Of a stretch of DNA of 64,000 bases, positions 16,539 to 25,240 are shown in pieces. How positions within the stretch are numbered: position 1 is the first letter of the stretch; each line of letters begins with the position of its first letter. The position numbers were made by a program, and so were the translations under genes. Source of the stretch: JAJTZA01 sp041744075 (lineage in GTDB: Bacteria > Verrucomicrobiota > Verrucomicrobiia > Chthoniobacterales > Terrimicrobiaceae); the NCBI GenBank assembly GCA_041744075.1, contig JBGTLQ010000373.1, forward strand, positions 1-64,000. The letters run 5' to 3'. Under the pieces are notes generated by a model. It was given only the letters and a program-made list of their open reading frames with translations, was not told where the DNA came from and ran no database searches.

Positions 16539-17831
16539 TCAGAGCCCGGTGGTGATGAGCTTGAAGATTTCGGTGTTATCGGAAAATCCCTTCAGCTTTT
16601 CAGATCCGGGCCCCACAGCAACTGCCAGCGCATCCTCGGCCACGGCCAATGCCACAGGCGATGCCACGGCAGCTGGTTCGGTTGGGCTTTCGCTTTCTCC
16701 AGCTCCCGACCCCGGACCACTGGACCACGTCAGCGATGGAAGCCCCTGCGCATTCACCCCCACCACGGCAACCCCCTTGTCATTACGAAAAGGATAACCG
16801 TTCATCCGGAGTCCGCCGATACTAGAACGTCCGGCCACAACAATCAGGGAGTTTTTTCCCGCATACGCCAAAGCGGTGGCCACGGCGTTGTCGAGTTGAA
16901 GAAATTCCCGCAACATCCTCTCCCCTTCATTCTGGGCGCCGGCTTTGCCGATCAACCCGGCATCCACGATCAGCAGGTATCCTTTGCGATTGAATTGAAG
17001 CAGTTGAATGGCCTGCCCCACCATCTCGGCAAGGGAAGGCTGCACTGCTGATCTGGAAATCTCGTCAGCAAATGCCAGGTTTCCTTCAGCAAAAAGTCCG
17101 ATCAATTTGGGTGCTCTCCACTGCGGGGTGTTCAGCAACTCGGCCTTGGTGCGAACAATATCAAAGCCGGATTGCCTCAACTCGAGTGTCAAATCCCGTC
17201 CGTCAGAGCGGCCTCCTCCCTTGTGCTCAGGAATAAAATCCGAGGATCCCCCACCGAGCAAAAGATCAAAGGCCGGGGAGTTGATCAGTTGCAAGGCAAT
17301 GCCCGCAGACTCGTGAGGGTCGCTGGTCTTCGCATAGTACGCCGCCGCCCCGGCATCGGTTACCGAGGCATTGGTCACCACCCCCACCGCTCGGCCCCGC
17401 TCCCGCGCCACATCAGCCAAGTTCACAAGGGCCGCCCCCGAGGAATCCTGCCCCAAATTGCGATTGTTGACCTTCCTCCCACTGGCGATCGCCGTCGCAG
17501 AGGCCGCCGGATCACTCACGGCAAAATCCCCGGCGTGGGTTGTCAGCAGAGAAAGCACAGGAAACCGCTCAATCGATAGCCGACTGTCCGCCCCACCCCC
17601 ATACATGCGGGCCGCTGTCAGAGTGGAAACGTTGACATTATCCGCGACAAAAAGAATCACCGCGAAAGGTTTCTGAACGACCCAGTTCACATAAAACAAG
17701 AGCCCGCCTCCGACAAATACCAAAAGGCACAATAAGGCGAGGAACTGGTTTCTGGCTCGCTTGCTCACAAGATGAAGGATTTTTCCACTCCTTGTATCCA
17801 CCACATCGCTCCTCTCACTGCAATCCCTCAT
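16539..17831 (-). CDS. Membrane-anchored alkaline-phosphatase homologue, predicted inactive
   Basis: One N-terminal membrane helix (residues about 29-52) precedes an alkaline-phosphatase-fold domain recognisable from ILFVADN, SDPAASATAIASGRKV and PSLAEMVGQAI. The active site is gone. The nucleophile Ser of the family DSAAS motif is Pro108 here. The metal-ligand segment normally like EGxxIDxxGH reads VDAGLIGKAGAQ (289-300). The usual ADHxTGG reads AGRSSIGG (333-340). Only the first Asp (D64) is kept. The fold and length (430 aa) are otherwise whole, with no frameshift, so it may be a binding or scaffold protein. It faces recQ tail to tail. Confidence 0.82.
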   Translation of the reverse strand: MRDCSERSDVVDTRSGKILHLVSKRARNQFLALLCLLVFVGGGLLFYVNWVVQKPFAVILFVADNVNVSTLTAARMYGGGADSRLSIERFPVLSLLTTHAGDFAVSDPAASATAIASGRKVNNRNLGQDSSGAALVNLADVARERGRAVGVVTNASVTDAGAAAYYAKTSDPHESAGIALQLINSPAFDLLLGGGSSDFIPEHKGGGRSDGRDLTLELRQSGFDIVRTKAELLNTPQWRAPKLIGLFAEGNLAFADEISRSAVQPSLAEMVGQAIQLLQFNRKGYLLIVDAGLIGKAGAQNEGERMLREFLQLDNAVATALAYAGKNSLIVVAGRSSIGGLRMNGYPFRNDKGVAVVGVNAQGLPSLTWSSGPGSGAGESESPTEPAAVASPVALAVAEDALAVAVGPGSEKLKGFSDNTEIFKLITTGL

Positions 17832-17877
17832 CAGAATATTATTTGGTGCCCTCTGGCGAAATTTTCCAAAATCTGGA

Positions 17878-17905
17878 TTGACTCAGATCGAGATCCCCCT
17901 AGGAT
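17878..17905 (+). promoter_or_regulatory. Putative sigma70-type promoter of rplI
   Basis: TTGACT at 17878-17883 and TAGGAT at 17900-17905 are separated by 16 bases and sit about 30 bases before the L9 start. Expected spacing and position support it, but it is a visual match only. Confidence 0.4.
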
Positions 17906-17935
17906 CTTCCTCCCGTCCCGCGACGGATTCGTCTT

Positions 17936-18475
17936 ATGGCAAACACACAAATTCTTCTCACTGAAAGCGTACCCAACTTGGGAGCTGAGGCCGACATCGT
18001 CAAAGTCCGCCCCGGTTATGCGCGCAACTTTTTGATCCCCCGTGGCAAGGGGCTGGAACTCAATGCTTCCTCACTGCGCCGCGTGAACAGCCTCAAAGCC
18101 AAACGTGCTGAACGTGAAGCCCGCGAAACCACCGCCGCCGAAGAAGTCGCCGCCCGCATTGGCAAGCTCCGGCTTTCCTTCCTGCTCGAAACCGGCGAAT
18201 CCGGCAAAGCCTTCGGTTCCATCACCGCAAAAGACATTCACGATCGCCTCGCCGCCGAACTCCCTGAACTCGATCTTCCCAAACATGCGGTCGAACTCGA
18301 AAAAGCCATCAAAGAAACAGGCCCACAAATCGTTCCCGTTCGCGTGCACCCGGATGTCACCGCCAAATTGTCCATCAAAGTGGTCGCCCCCAAGGCTGAG
18401 GAAGATGAATCCTCCGACGAGGCCGCTGATGATGATGGATCCAAAAAGCCAGTCCGTAAAAAGAAAGTGGCTTGA
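17936..18475 (+). CDS. rplI: 50S ribosomal protein L9
   Basis: The start ILLTESVPNLGAEADIVKV and the signature RPGYARNFLIPRGKG identify L9, which binds 23S rRNA near the L1 stalk. The C-terminal domain is present (FGSITAKDIHDRL, later VPVRVHPDVTAKLSIKV). At 179 residues it is about 30 longer than usual because of an acidic then basic tail ending KKPVRKKKVA. It precedes dnaB by 52 bases in the common L9-DnaB order; rpsF, ssb and rpsR, often found upstream, are absent. Confidence 0.96.
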   Translation: MANTQILLTESVPNLGAEADIVKVRPGYARNFLIPRGKGLELNASSLRRVNSLKAKRAEREARETTAAEEVAARIGKLRLSFLLETGESGKAFGSITAKDIHDRLAAELPELDLPKHAVELEKAIKETGPQIVPVRVHPDVTAKLSIKVVAPKAEEDESSDEAADDDGSKKPVRKKKVA

Positions 18476-18527
18476 GCTGGTGCCTCGGCTCCATCCAATA
18501 ACCCCGTTAACGACTCCCTGACCCATT

Positions 18528-20015
18528 ATGCCTCCTGATTCTCCGGCTGCTGCCGACGAGAATCCCGTCATTGGAAACGGGGCTTCCAAATCCAAAGGCA
18601 CGTCAAAAAAGCGGCCTTCTTCACAAAAATCTGGGAGTTATTTACCGGATATTCACAGGTCGCTTCCCAGCAGCCTTGATGCGGAAAAAGGCCTCCTCGG
18701 TTCCATTTTGCTGGCCCCCGATCGGGTTGTTGACGAGTGCATCCAGCAAAAGATCACCGGTGAGTATTTTCATCTCCCCTCCCACGCGCTGATCTTTACC
18801 ACCGCGCTCACCATGCGCGACACTTCGAAGCCCATCGACTTCATTTCTGTCACTCAGTACCTTGAGGACAGGAAACAGCTCGAAGAGGCTGGGGGAGCCG
18901 GGGCCATCGCGGACTTATTCACATTTGTTCCAACTCCCGCAAATGCAGCCTATTACATGACCCTGCTGCGGGAAAAATACCTCCTGCGCAAAATTATTCT
19001 CATTTGTAGCGAATACACATCTCGCGCTTACGAAGAGCAGGGGGATATCCAAATTCTTCTCGATGAGGTGGAGGAGAAGGTTCTTGAAATTGGGGATGAC
19101 CGCTTCGGCTCAAAAATCCCTGACATGAAGCAGCTGGCCATGCAGGCGCTGGAAGAGATCGAGCACCTTGTTAACAATCGCGGTGGGATCACCGGCCTGC
19201 CATCAGGGTTTGCTGGCATCGACTCGCTCACCAACGGCCTCCATGCGGGAGAAATGATTGTCATTGCCGCGCGCCCATCCATGGGAAAAACCGCGCTGGC
19301 TATGAATATTGCCGAGCATGCCGCGATGGATGCTGGCAAGTCGGTGATCGTTTACAGTCTGGAAATGAGCACCCAACAACTCATGCAAAGGCTCCTCTGC
19401 TCACGAGCCAGAGTCGATCTCAACAAATTGCGGCAGCAATTTATCGGCAAGCATGACATGAGCAATCTCATCACGGCCACAACCAAGCTCTCCGAGTGCA
19501 AAATGTTTATTGATGATACCCCCGGGCTCAGCATCTTGGAGTTGCGCGCCCGTGCCCGCCGCCTGCACAGCCGCCACGGCGTTGATCTCATTGTCATCGA
19601 CTACCTCCAACTCCTGAGATCTCCCACCAAGCGCGCTCAAGAAAACCGTCAGATCGAAGTGGCGGAAATTTCATCAGGGATCAAAGCCCTCGCCAAAGAA
19701 CTCAAGGTGCCCATCGTGGTCCTTGCCCAGCTCAATCGTAATCCCGAATCACGCACAGGCGGCAGCAAGGGCAAACCCCGCCTGAGCGATCTGCGCGAAT
19801 CGGGCTCCATCGAACAAGACGCCGATGTTGTCGGTCTCCTCTGGCGGGAGGAATACTACGCTGACGATGATGACTCCCGCAAAGAAAGCGAAGGCCGCTC
19901 GGAGTTGATCATCGCCAAGCAGCGAAACGGCCCCGTCGGCGACATCCCCCTCACATTCCTCAAGCACTTCACCCGCTTCGAAGACCGCGCTCCTGACAAA
20001 CCCGAAGCTCACTAG
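18528..20015 (+). CDS. dnaB: Replicative DNA helicase DnaB
   Basis: A roughly 45-residue basic leader precedes the DnaB N-terminal domain (LPSSLDAEKGLLGSILL). The RecA-like domain follows with Walker A ARPSMGKTAL near residue 247, Walker B LIVIDYLQLL, and the DRLxESGxIEQDAD-like segment LRESGSIEQDADVV. It is the hexameric helicase of the replication fork. It follows rplI and overlaps the convergent ATP-grasp gene by four bases at its end. No intein is present. Confidence 0.96.
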   Translation: MPPDSPAAADENPVIGNGASKSKGTSKKRPSSQKSGSYLPDIHRSLPSSLDAEKGLLGSILLAPDRVVDECIQQKITGEYFHLPSHALIFTTALTMRDTSKPIDFISVTQYLEDRKQLEEAGGAGAIADLFTFVPTPANAAYYMTLLREKYLLRKIILICSEYTSRAYEEQGDIQILLDEVEEKVLEIGDDRFGSKIPDMKQLAMQALEEIEHLVNNRGGITGLPSGFAGIDSLTNGLHAGEMIVIAARPSMGKTALAMNIAEHAAMDAGKSVIVYSLEMSTQQLMQRLLCSRARVDLNKLRQQFIGKHDMSNLITATTKLSECKMFIDDTPGLSILELRARARRLHSRHGVDLIVIDYLQLLRSPTKRAQENRQIEVAEISSGIKALAKELKVPIVVLAQLNRNPESRTGGSKGKPRLSDLRESGSIEQDADVVGLLWREEYYADDDDSRKESEGRSELIIAKQRNGPVGDIPLTFLKHFTRFEDRAPDKPEAH

Positions 20016-20881
20016 CCCCGTAAAAGCACCGGAGGAGGGCTTGTGATTTTTGGGATGGGCAGGCCTCTTTTTAGACATCCCTGCTTCCAATAGCCTCCCA
20101 TCTGATCATCGAATTCCTGACTCAGGCGAAACATGCTCCCGAAATAGGCTGCTCCTGGAGTTGGTGATAACTCGCCGTAGTAGACGTCTTCACCCGTCGT
20201 GTAGAGATCAATGCCGCAGAATGGGGTATCCAAAAGCAACGAGATTTTTTTTGCGGTTTCAGTCAGCGCTTCGGCATTTGCGGGAATAACCGGGATTCCT
20301 GGAGCCCACGTTTTTCCAAGCGTGACAAACCCATCGGGCAGGGGGTGGAATCCGGGGCCGAACCATGCAATCTGAACCGGATTCGTGTTGCGGTTGACCT
20401 GAAAAATAATCCCCACTGTTTCTTCAAATATCCAAAACTTATAGTCGAAGGGGATCTGGTTCCTTCCGTTTTCCCCCACAACCAGTTCTTCCGCAAGAAT
20501 GCGAGTGTCTGGATTTTTCTGCTTTTGGAAAACCAATCGGATGTCCTCAATGACCTGTTCAGCGGAGAATGATTTTTGCCGCATTAGCTCATCAAATTGC
20601 TCGCCCTGGCGCACCAACAGATGCACCCCGTCGGAGGACCACAGGTTCACGGGTTTCAGAACAAACCGGGATGGTAGCCGCGAGAAATCGACGGAGTCAG
20701 GGTCCGGAAAGACTTCGTAAGTGGCTGGAACCCTGACCCCAAAGCTCATGACCAAGTCTTTGCGTGGGATCTTGCCCATCACAACCCCTCTTGGTGTGGT
20801 GTCCGTGAACCTGGCATGGAGATACTCCGTGAATCGTTGGACCTCATACTCCAGGTTGTCATCATCAGACAAGGTTTCCAT
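20012..20881 (-). CDS. TupA-like ATP-grasp protein
   Basis: The 289-residue protein has an ATP-grasp pattern of the TupA type: FVLKPVNLWSSDGVHLL for the nucleotide Lys region, ILAEELVVGENG, then PFDYKFWIFEETVG, and the metal-binding end FCGIDLYTTGEDVYYGELSP. TupA-like proteins are thought to ligate carboxyl and amino groups in cell-surface polymer synthesis. No other surface-polymer gene is adjacent, so the substrate is unknown. A small ORF ends 33 bases upstream on the same strand. Confidence 0.75.
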   Translation of the reverse strand: METLSDDDNLEYEVQRFTEYLHARFTDTTPRGVVMGKIPRKDLVMSFGVRVPATYEVFPDPDSVDFSRLPSRFVLKPVNLWSSDGVHLLVRQGEQFDELMRQKSFSAEQVIEDIRLVFQKQKNPDTRILAEELVVGENGRNQIPFDYKFWIFEETVGIIFQVNRNTNPVQIAWFGPGFHPLPDGFVTLGKTWAPGIPVIPANAEALTETAKKISLLLDTPFCGIDLYTTGEDVYYGELSPTPGAAYFGSMFRLSQEFDDQMGGYWKQGCLKRGLPIPKITSPPPVLLRG

Positions 20882-20914
20882 GTTGTGGTTTCGTATCGGC
20901 GGTGCTCCGGGAGG

Positions 20915-21106
20915 TCAAGCCTTGGCCGCTAAAGAAATTATGCACCCACAACACAAGTTGTCCGGCATATCCGCCATCGGGGCTTTTTTTCCGACTTTGG
21001 CGCGAACCTTGTCCCGCAAGGCATCGTTAAACTTTTTCCAAAGGCCGAGTTTCTGCCACTTGCTGAAATGCTGCGGGGCTTGATTCGTATTTTTGAAATC
21101 AGCCAT
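20915..21106 (-). CDS. Small hypothetical protein, 63 aa
   Basis: No family is recognised. The product is basic in the middle (WKKFNDALRDKVRAKVGKK) and ends with a Cys cluster, LCCGCIISLAAKA. Codon choice looks ordinary for this genome, and the gene lies just upstream of the ATP-grasp gene on the same strand, which supports a coupled small gene. A spurious frame or fragment cannot be excluded. Confidence 0.35.
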   Translation of the reverse strand: MADFKNTNQAPQHFSKWQKLGLWKKFNDALRDKVRAKVGKKAPMADMPDNLCCGCIISLAAKA

Positions 21107-21133
21107 CCTTGGGAGAATTATTGGAGTGAAGTG

Positions 21134-21370
21134 TCATGCTGGAGATGGGATGTTCTGTGGAGGATCGCGGCCCATCTTCCAGAGTGCCAAAAGCCGCACG
21201 ACCGAGACCATCTCCTTTTTGCAGCACGGACAAAGGGGCGCGGATTTGGGTGAAGTCGGATCGTCGGCACCGAGGACAAGTGGGATGCCGGTGTGGAAGG
21301 CGATTCTTTTTCTCCACAAACGCGATTGATGATGCCAGTTTCTGGGGCTGTGATCCCACCATTCGAAAAG
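21134..21370 (-). pseudogene. Possible transposase C-terminal scrap with zinc knuckle
   Basis: The minus-strand frame contains APLCPCCKKEMVSVVRLL near its end, preceded by WRKRIAFHTGIPLVLGA. A proline-rich linker followed by CPxCxxxM is typical of the end of IS91-type Y2 transposases. No catalytic part remains, and the upstream frame runs into the antisense of the antiporter gene. The call rests on one motif. Confidence 0.3.
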
Positions 21371-21377
21371 TGCTGTT

Positions 21378-21890
21378 ATGGAAAAAGCTGACGTTTCTGG
21401 TTCCCAATCTGCTGTCCTTGGCATGCTCATCAGGTTCGTCGGGTTTTTGGGAATTTGGATTGTTTTGAATGGTGGGGATCTGTTGGGGCTCCTTATTGGA
21501 GGGGTGGTAGCTGCGGGGGGCACGTGGTTGAGTGTCCAGTTGTTGCCCCTTTCTCACTCCGGCATCAACCTTGGGGCTCTTGTTATTCAGACGGTGCTTT
21601 TTTTATGGAGTTCCGTGGTGGCCGGGGTGGATGTGGCCATGCGGGCGTTTTATCCGAAGGTGCATGTAAATCCCGGCTTTGTGGTTTGTCCCTGCCGGGT
21701 GCCTGAGGGCACCTCACGCGATGTGTTTCTTGCGATCTCGAGTCTTGTTCCCGGGTCGCTTCCAGCGGGAATCGAACACGGTCGGGTAATCATTCATTGT
21801 CTGGATATCAACCAGCCTGTCGCGGCTCAGTTGGCAGAAAACGAAAAGCAATTTTTGAAGGTTTTGGGAAAGGACATGAGCGATGACTGA
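21378..21890 (+). CDS. mrpE: Mrp-type Na+/H+ antiporter subunit E
   Basis: This 170-residue protein has N-terminal membrane helices (LIRFVGFLGIWIVLNGG and neighbours) and a cytoplasmic end with VFLAISSLVPGSLPAG, the segment that marks MnhE/MrpE (normally SLTPGT). It is an accessory subunit of the multisubunit cation/proton antiporter. It is the first gene of a seven-gene run and overlaps mrpF by eight bases. The first 12 residues may be untranslated if the Met at residue 16 is the start. Confidence 0.88.
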   Translation: MEKADVSGSQSAVLGMLIRFVGFLGIWIVLNGGDLLGLLIGGVVAAGGTWLSVQLLPLSHSGINLGALVIQTVLFLWSSVVAGVDVAMRAFYPKVHVNPGFVVCPCRVPEGTSRDVFLAISSLVPGSLPAGIEHGRVIIHCLDINQPVAAQLAENEKQFLKVLGKDMSDD

Positions 21891-22164
21891 ATTTCTTTTT
21901 GTTGCGGCGATTTTGGTTCTCATCACCCTGACCCTGAGCTTGGCGAGAGTCCTGCGTGGGCCTGCCAAGGTGGATCGAATGATGGCTGCGCAATTGTTAG
22001 GAACTGGTGGCATAGCAATTTTGTTGTTGGCGGCAGGGAGCGGGTTGAAGGCTGCAGCGGATGTGGCTCTGACCCTTGCGCTGCTCTCGGCCTTGGCAGC
22101 AGTTGCCTTTGTGAAAAGTGGGGAGCGGTTGGCGACTCGCACCAAAAACGATAAACAACCATGA
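21883..22164 (+). CDS. mrpF: Mrp-type antiporter subunit F
   Basis: Ninety-three residues with three membrane helices and the family motif RVLRGPAKVDRMMAAQLLG, where GPxxxDR is characteristic of MnhF/MrpF. It overlaps both neighbours (ATGA-like junctions), indicating coupled translation. It has no independent catalytic role; it completes the membrane assembly. Confidence 0.9.
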   Translation: MTEFLFVAAILVLITLTLSLARVLRGPAKVDRMMAAQLLGTGGIAILLLAAGSGLKAAADVALTLALLSALAAVAFVKSGERLATRTKNDKQP

Positions 22165-22448
22165 GCACTGTCCTCGACCTCCTGACCATTGTTTTTGTTT
22201 CGGTGGGGGTGTTCTTTTTTGTGGCTGGCACGGTGGGGCTGTTGAGATTTCCTGACACACTCACGCGTTTGCATGCGCTGACCAAGGCGGACAATTTGGG
22301 TCTTGGTTTGATTGTGATTGGCCTGCTCCCGCGGGTGGATTCTCCGCAGGACGCGCTGAAGCTCATTCTTGTGTGGGCGCTTGTGTTAGTGGCCTCCTCA
22401 AATTCGTCCCAACTCATCGCGCGCAAAGTCCGCCGGGAAGAATCATGA
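22161..22448 (+). CDS. mrpG: Mrp-type antiporter subunit G
   Basis: A 95-residue protein of three helices with the MnhG/MrpG signature GTVGLLRFPDTLTRLHALTK followed by a DNLG segment. The start overlaps the mrpF stop and its end overlaps the next gene by four bases. It is a small structural subunit of the antiporter. Confidence 0.92.
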   Translation: MSTVLDLLTIVFVSVGVFFFVAGTVGLLRFPDTLTRLHALTKADNLGLGLIVIGLLPRVDSPQDALKLILVWALVLVASSNSSQLIARKVRREES

Positions 22449-23398
22449 ACACCGATCTGATTTTTTGCATGGGATTGGCTCTGCTGATTCTGGGAGTGGC
22501 CGTGTTTGTGGTCGGATCCCGTGAGCCTTTTCCCGCCGTGGTGGGCTTTGTGATTTTTGGGTTGCTGGTTTCGATTGCGTGGATGTGTCTCTCTGCTCCC
22601 GATGTGGCGCTCACGGAGGCGGCGATTGGGGGCGGCGTGACTGGAGCGCTTTTGTTAGTGGCCACGGCCAGGCTTGGAGACTCCTCGAAGAAAGGTCAAA
22701 AAACGAAGACGCCCATGGGTTTCCATGGTCTTGTGATTTTGCTTTGTGTTGCTGTTTCAGCCGGGCTGATCGCCGTGGTCCTCACATTTCCAGAGCCTGC
22801 TCCCACGTTGGCCTTGGTCGCATTGGAGCCATTGGAGAGCACGGGTGTTAAGAATCCAGTGACAGCTGTTCTTCTGGCCTATCGGGCGCTGGATACGCTT
22901 CTGGAAACTGTGGTCGTTTTGCTGGCCATGGCCGGGGTTTGGTCATTGGCCAAAGATTCGGACTGGTCGAAAACACCACTCTTCGGTTATTCCCCGGAGC
23001 CCGGTGGGCCCTTGGTTTTGCTGGCAAAGGTTTTGATTCCGGTGGGTGTGATTTTTGGCATTTATATGGTGTGGACTGGTTCGGATCATCCCGGCGGAAA
23101 ATTTCAAGGAGCTGCGATCCTCGCTGCGATGGGGATTCTGGGATTGGTGGCTGGTGTCACGTCCGTTCCCGCCGTGACAAATGCCAAGCTGCGTTGGCTT
23201 CTTGTTTTGGGGCCTGCGGTTTTTCTTGTGGTGGGGCTGATGGGATTCCTCAGCGTGGGCTATTTTTTGGCATGGCCGCCGGGGCTCTCCAAAGCGGTCA
23301 TTGTTCTTATTGAGGTCGCGCTCACGCCCTCCCTTGCGCTGATGCTTGGGCTTCTTGTCGCCGGCCCACCTCGACAACTTCCCACTTCGAATTCCTAG
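22445..23398 (+). CDS. mrpB: Fused MbhD-MbhE-MnhB antiporter subunit
   Basis: ATG 22445 gives 317 residues with three modules. Residues about 1-80 resemble the MbhD/DUF4040 domain (SREPFPAVVGFVIFGLL, APDVALTEAAIGGG). Residues about 135-175 resemble MbhE (NPVTAVLLAYRALDTLLE). The rest is MnhB (GIYMVWTGSDHPGGKFQGAA). In classical operons the first two modules form the C-terminus of the giant MrpA, with MrpB separate. Here they are fused to MrpB instead. It starts at the mrpG stop and is followed five bases later by mrpC. Confidence 0.85.
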   Translation: MNTDLIFCMGLALLILGVAVFVVGSREPFPAVVGFVIFGLLVSIAWMCLSAPDVALTEAAIGGGVTGALLLVATARLGDSSKKGQKTKTPMGFHGLVILLCVAVSAGLIAVVLTFPEPAPTLALVALEPLESTGVKNPVTAVLLAYRALDTLLETVVVLLAMAGVWSLAKDSDWSKTPLFGYSPEPGGPLVLLAKVLIPVGVIFGIYMVWTGSDHPGGKFQGAAILAAMGILGLVAGVTSVPAVTNAKLRWLLVLGPAVFLVVGLMGFLSVGYFLAWPPGLSKAVIVLIEVALTPSLALMLGLLVAGPPRQLPTSNS

Positions 23399-23402
23399 AC
23401 CG

Positions 23403-23729
23403 ATGACGATTCCCACCATTTTTGGTATCTGCGCTTCGCTGCTTATTGGGCTTGGGCTTTATGGAATCATTATTCAGACCCGCGTACTTCGCAAATTGCT
23501 GGCCTTTAATCTTGTTGGCACCGGGGTCTTTTTATTGTTTGGGGTCATTGGACGCAGGGGAGCAGGCGGAGGGCTTGAGGGAGACCCTGTGGTTTTTGGG
23601 CTGGTCATCACCGGCATTGTTGTAGCATTTTCTGCGACGGCGCTCGCCGTGGCCATTCTCATCCGGCTGCATGAGGAAACCGGGGATGATTCCTTAGTGG
23701 ATGAGCCCCCTGATGAGGAGGGGAGGTGA
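23403..23729 (+). CDS. mrpC: Mrp-type antiporter subunit C (NuoK-like)
   Basis: A 108-residue NuoK-like protein with three helices: GIYGIII-type first helix (LGLYGIIIQTRVLRKLLAFN), a loop naming GDPVVFGLVITGIVV, and FSATALAVAILIRLHEETG, which matches MnhC. The conserved acidic residues of the family are visible at the C-terminal end. ATG 23403 follows the previous stop closely; the longer frame from 23346 is overlap. Its end overlaps the mrpD start. Confidence 0.9.
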   Translation: MTIPTIFGICASLLIGLGLYGIIIQTRVLRKLLAFNLVGTGVFLLFGVIGRRGAGGGLEGDPVVFGLVITGIVVAFSATALAVAILIRLHEETGDDSLVDEPPDEEGR

Positions 23730-25240
23730 TGTTTGCTTCGCTGACAGATAGCGGGGTGCTTCTGGTCTTTGCCCTTGTTCTTCCTGTGTCAGGGATGCTG
23801 CTAGCTTTGCTGACCGGGGGACGGCATGCGCGGACTGTGACGTTGCTGATCTTATTAGCCAACGTCGTGGTTGTGGGGGGCATCGTTGGAGGAATTTGGC
23901 AGACCGGGCAGGCGGTGAATTATCATCTTGGGGGGTGGTCTCCTCCGCTGGGTATTGAACTTCGCGCGGATGGGTTGTCAGGGGCAATGATGGCTGTGAC
24001 CGCTCTGGTGAGTCTTGCTGCCGGGTTGTATGCGCCACCAAGTTTTCGCTTCCCAAAATCGCAAGAAAACCGGGAATCCCGAATGTCCTTCGTCTTTTGG
24101 TATCTCTTGTCAGCGACCGTCGCGGCGATGAACTTGGTTTTTTTGGCTCAGGATCTTTTCACCCTGTACGTGGCTCTGGAGTTGGTGGCTTTTGCGGGTG
24201 TGCCAATGGTAGCGCTTTCTGGGAGTGCGAACACGTTGCTGGCGGCGCTGCGTTACCTGATTTTTGCACTCATTGGTTCCATCTTTTATCTGTTGGGAGC
24301 GGTGCTGCTTTACGGCCTGCATGGGACCCTGGATATTTCTTTATTGGCTGGGCTCGTTGAACCCGGACCGTCTCTGTGGTTGATTTTGGCGTTTATGACG
24401 GTTGGACTGGCGGCCAAAACCGCACTTTTCCCTCTTCACATCTGGCTCCCTCCGGCCCATGCGGGTGCGCCGCCAGCGGCCAGCGCCCTTCTATCCGCGC
24501 TTGTGGTGAAGGCCTCCTTCTTTTTGGTGATAAGGCTTTGGTTTGATTTGGTTCCTGGTTTGCCAGCGCCTTCTGCTTCGCAAGTGCTGGGGGCCATGGG
24601 AGCCGGTGCCATCCTCTTTGGTGGTGTGCTCGCGTTGCGGCAGGCCCGGCTGAAACTCCTCATTGCGTATTCCACCATCGCTCAACTCGGCTATCTCTTT
24701 CTTGCGTTTCCTTTGGCCTTTGGCATGGGTGTCGAAACGGATGGGGCTCTCACTGGCGGCATGTTTCAAGCTATGGCCCATGCCTTTGCCAAAGCCTCGA
24801 TGTTTATGGCGGCCGGTCTGATTGCTGAGGCCATTGGTCATGATCGCATCGCGGATCTGGGCGGTCTTGGGAGGGTGCTGCCTGTGACATGTCTGGCCTT
24901 TGGAATCGCAGCCCTCTCGCTTATCGGCGTCCCTCCCACCGGAGGGTTTGTGGCTAAGTGGCTCCTTCTGGAAGCGGCGGCGATCTCGGGTCAGTGGTGG
25001 TGGGCCGTGCTTCTGATTTTGGGAGGCTTCCTTGCAGGGGGTTACATGTTCCGGGTGATTATGCCCGCGCTTGCGCGAGACGTGACTCCTCCCACACTGA
25101 TTGCCCCTGTTTCCAGATTTCGTGAGGCGGTGGTTTTGGCCTTGGCGCTTGCGGCTTTGGCTTTGGGCTTGTTTCCTGAAGCCCCGACCGAATTGCTCGC
25201 GCTGGGGCGTCCACAATCTTTAGAAATTTTGTCCCCATGA
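23726..25240 (+). CDS. mrpD: Mrp-type antiporter subunit D (proton-conducting)
   Basis: A 504-residue polytopic protein of the NuoL/M/N family, with about 14 helices. Typical features are LFTLYVALELVAF (Glu in helix 5), the Lys-bearing TVGLAAKTALFPLHIWLPPAHAG segment, and the later FQAMAHAFAKASMFM helix. It should carry ions in the antiporter. GTG 23726 or ATG 23729 could start; a strong GGGAGG precedes both. Its stop overlaps the start of the next subunit. Confidence 0.92.
   Translation: MMFASLTDSGVLLVFALVLPVSGMLLALLTGGRHARTVTLLILLANVVVVGGIVGGIWQTGQAVNYHLGGWSPPLGIELRADGLSGAMMAVTALVSLAAGLYAPPSFRFPKSQENRESRMSFVFWYLLSATVAAMNLVFLAQDLFTLYVALELVAFAGVPMVALSGSANTLLAALRYLIFALIGSIFYLLGAVLLYGLHGTLDISLLAGLVEPGPSLWLILAFMTVGLAAKTALFPLHIWLPPAHAGAPPAASALLSALVVKASFFLVIRLWFDLVPGLPAPSASQVLGAMGAGAILFGGVLALRQARLKLLIAYSTIAQLGYLFLAFPLAFGMGVETDGALTGGMFQAMAHAFAKASMFMAAGLIAEAIGHDRIADLGGLGRVLPVTCLAFGIAALSLIGVPPTGGFVAKWLLLEAAAISGQWWWAVLLILGGFLAGGYMFRVIMPALARDVTPPTLIAPVSRFREAVVLALALAALALGLFPEAPTELLALGRPQSLEILSP

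Noticed and set aside
21099..21557. 152-residue minus-strand ORF opposite mrpE
   Set aside because: It is the antisense of mrpE and its leader. The mrpE translation has the known family motif.
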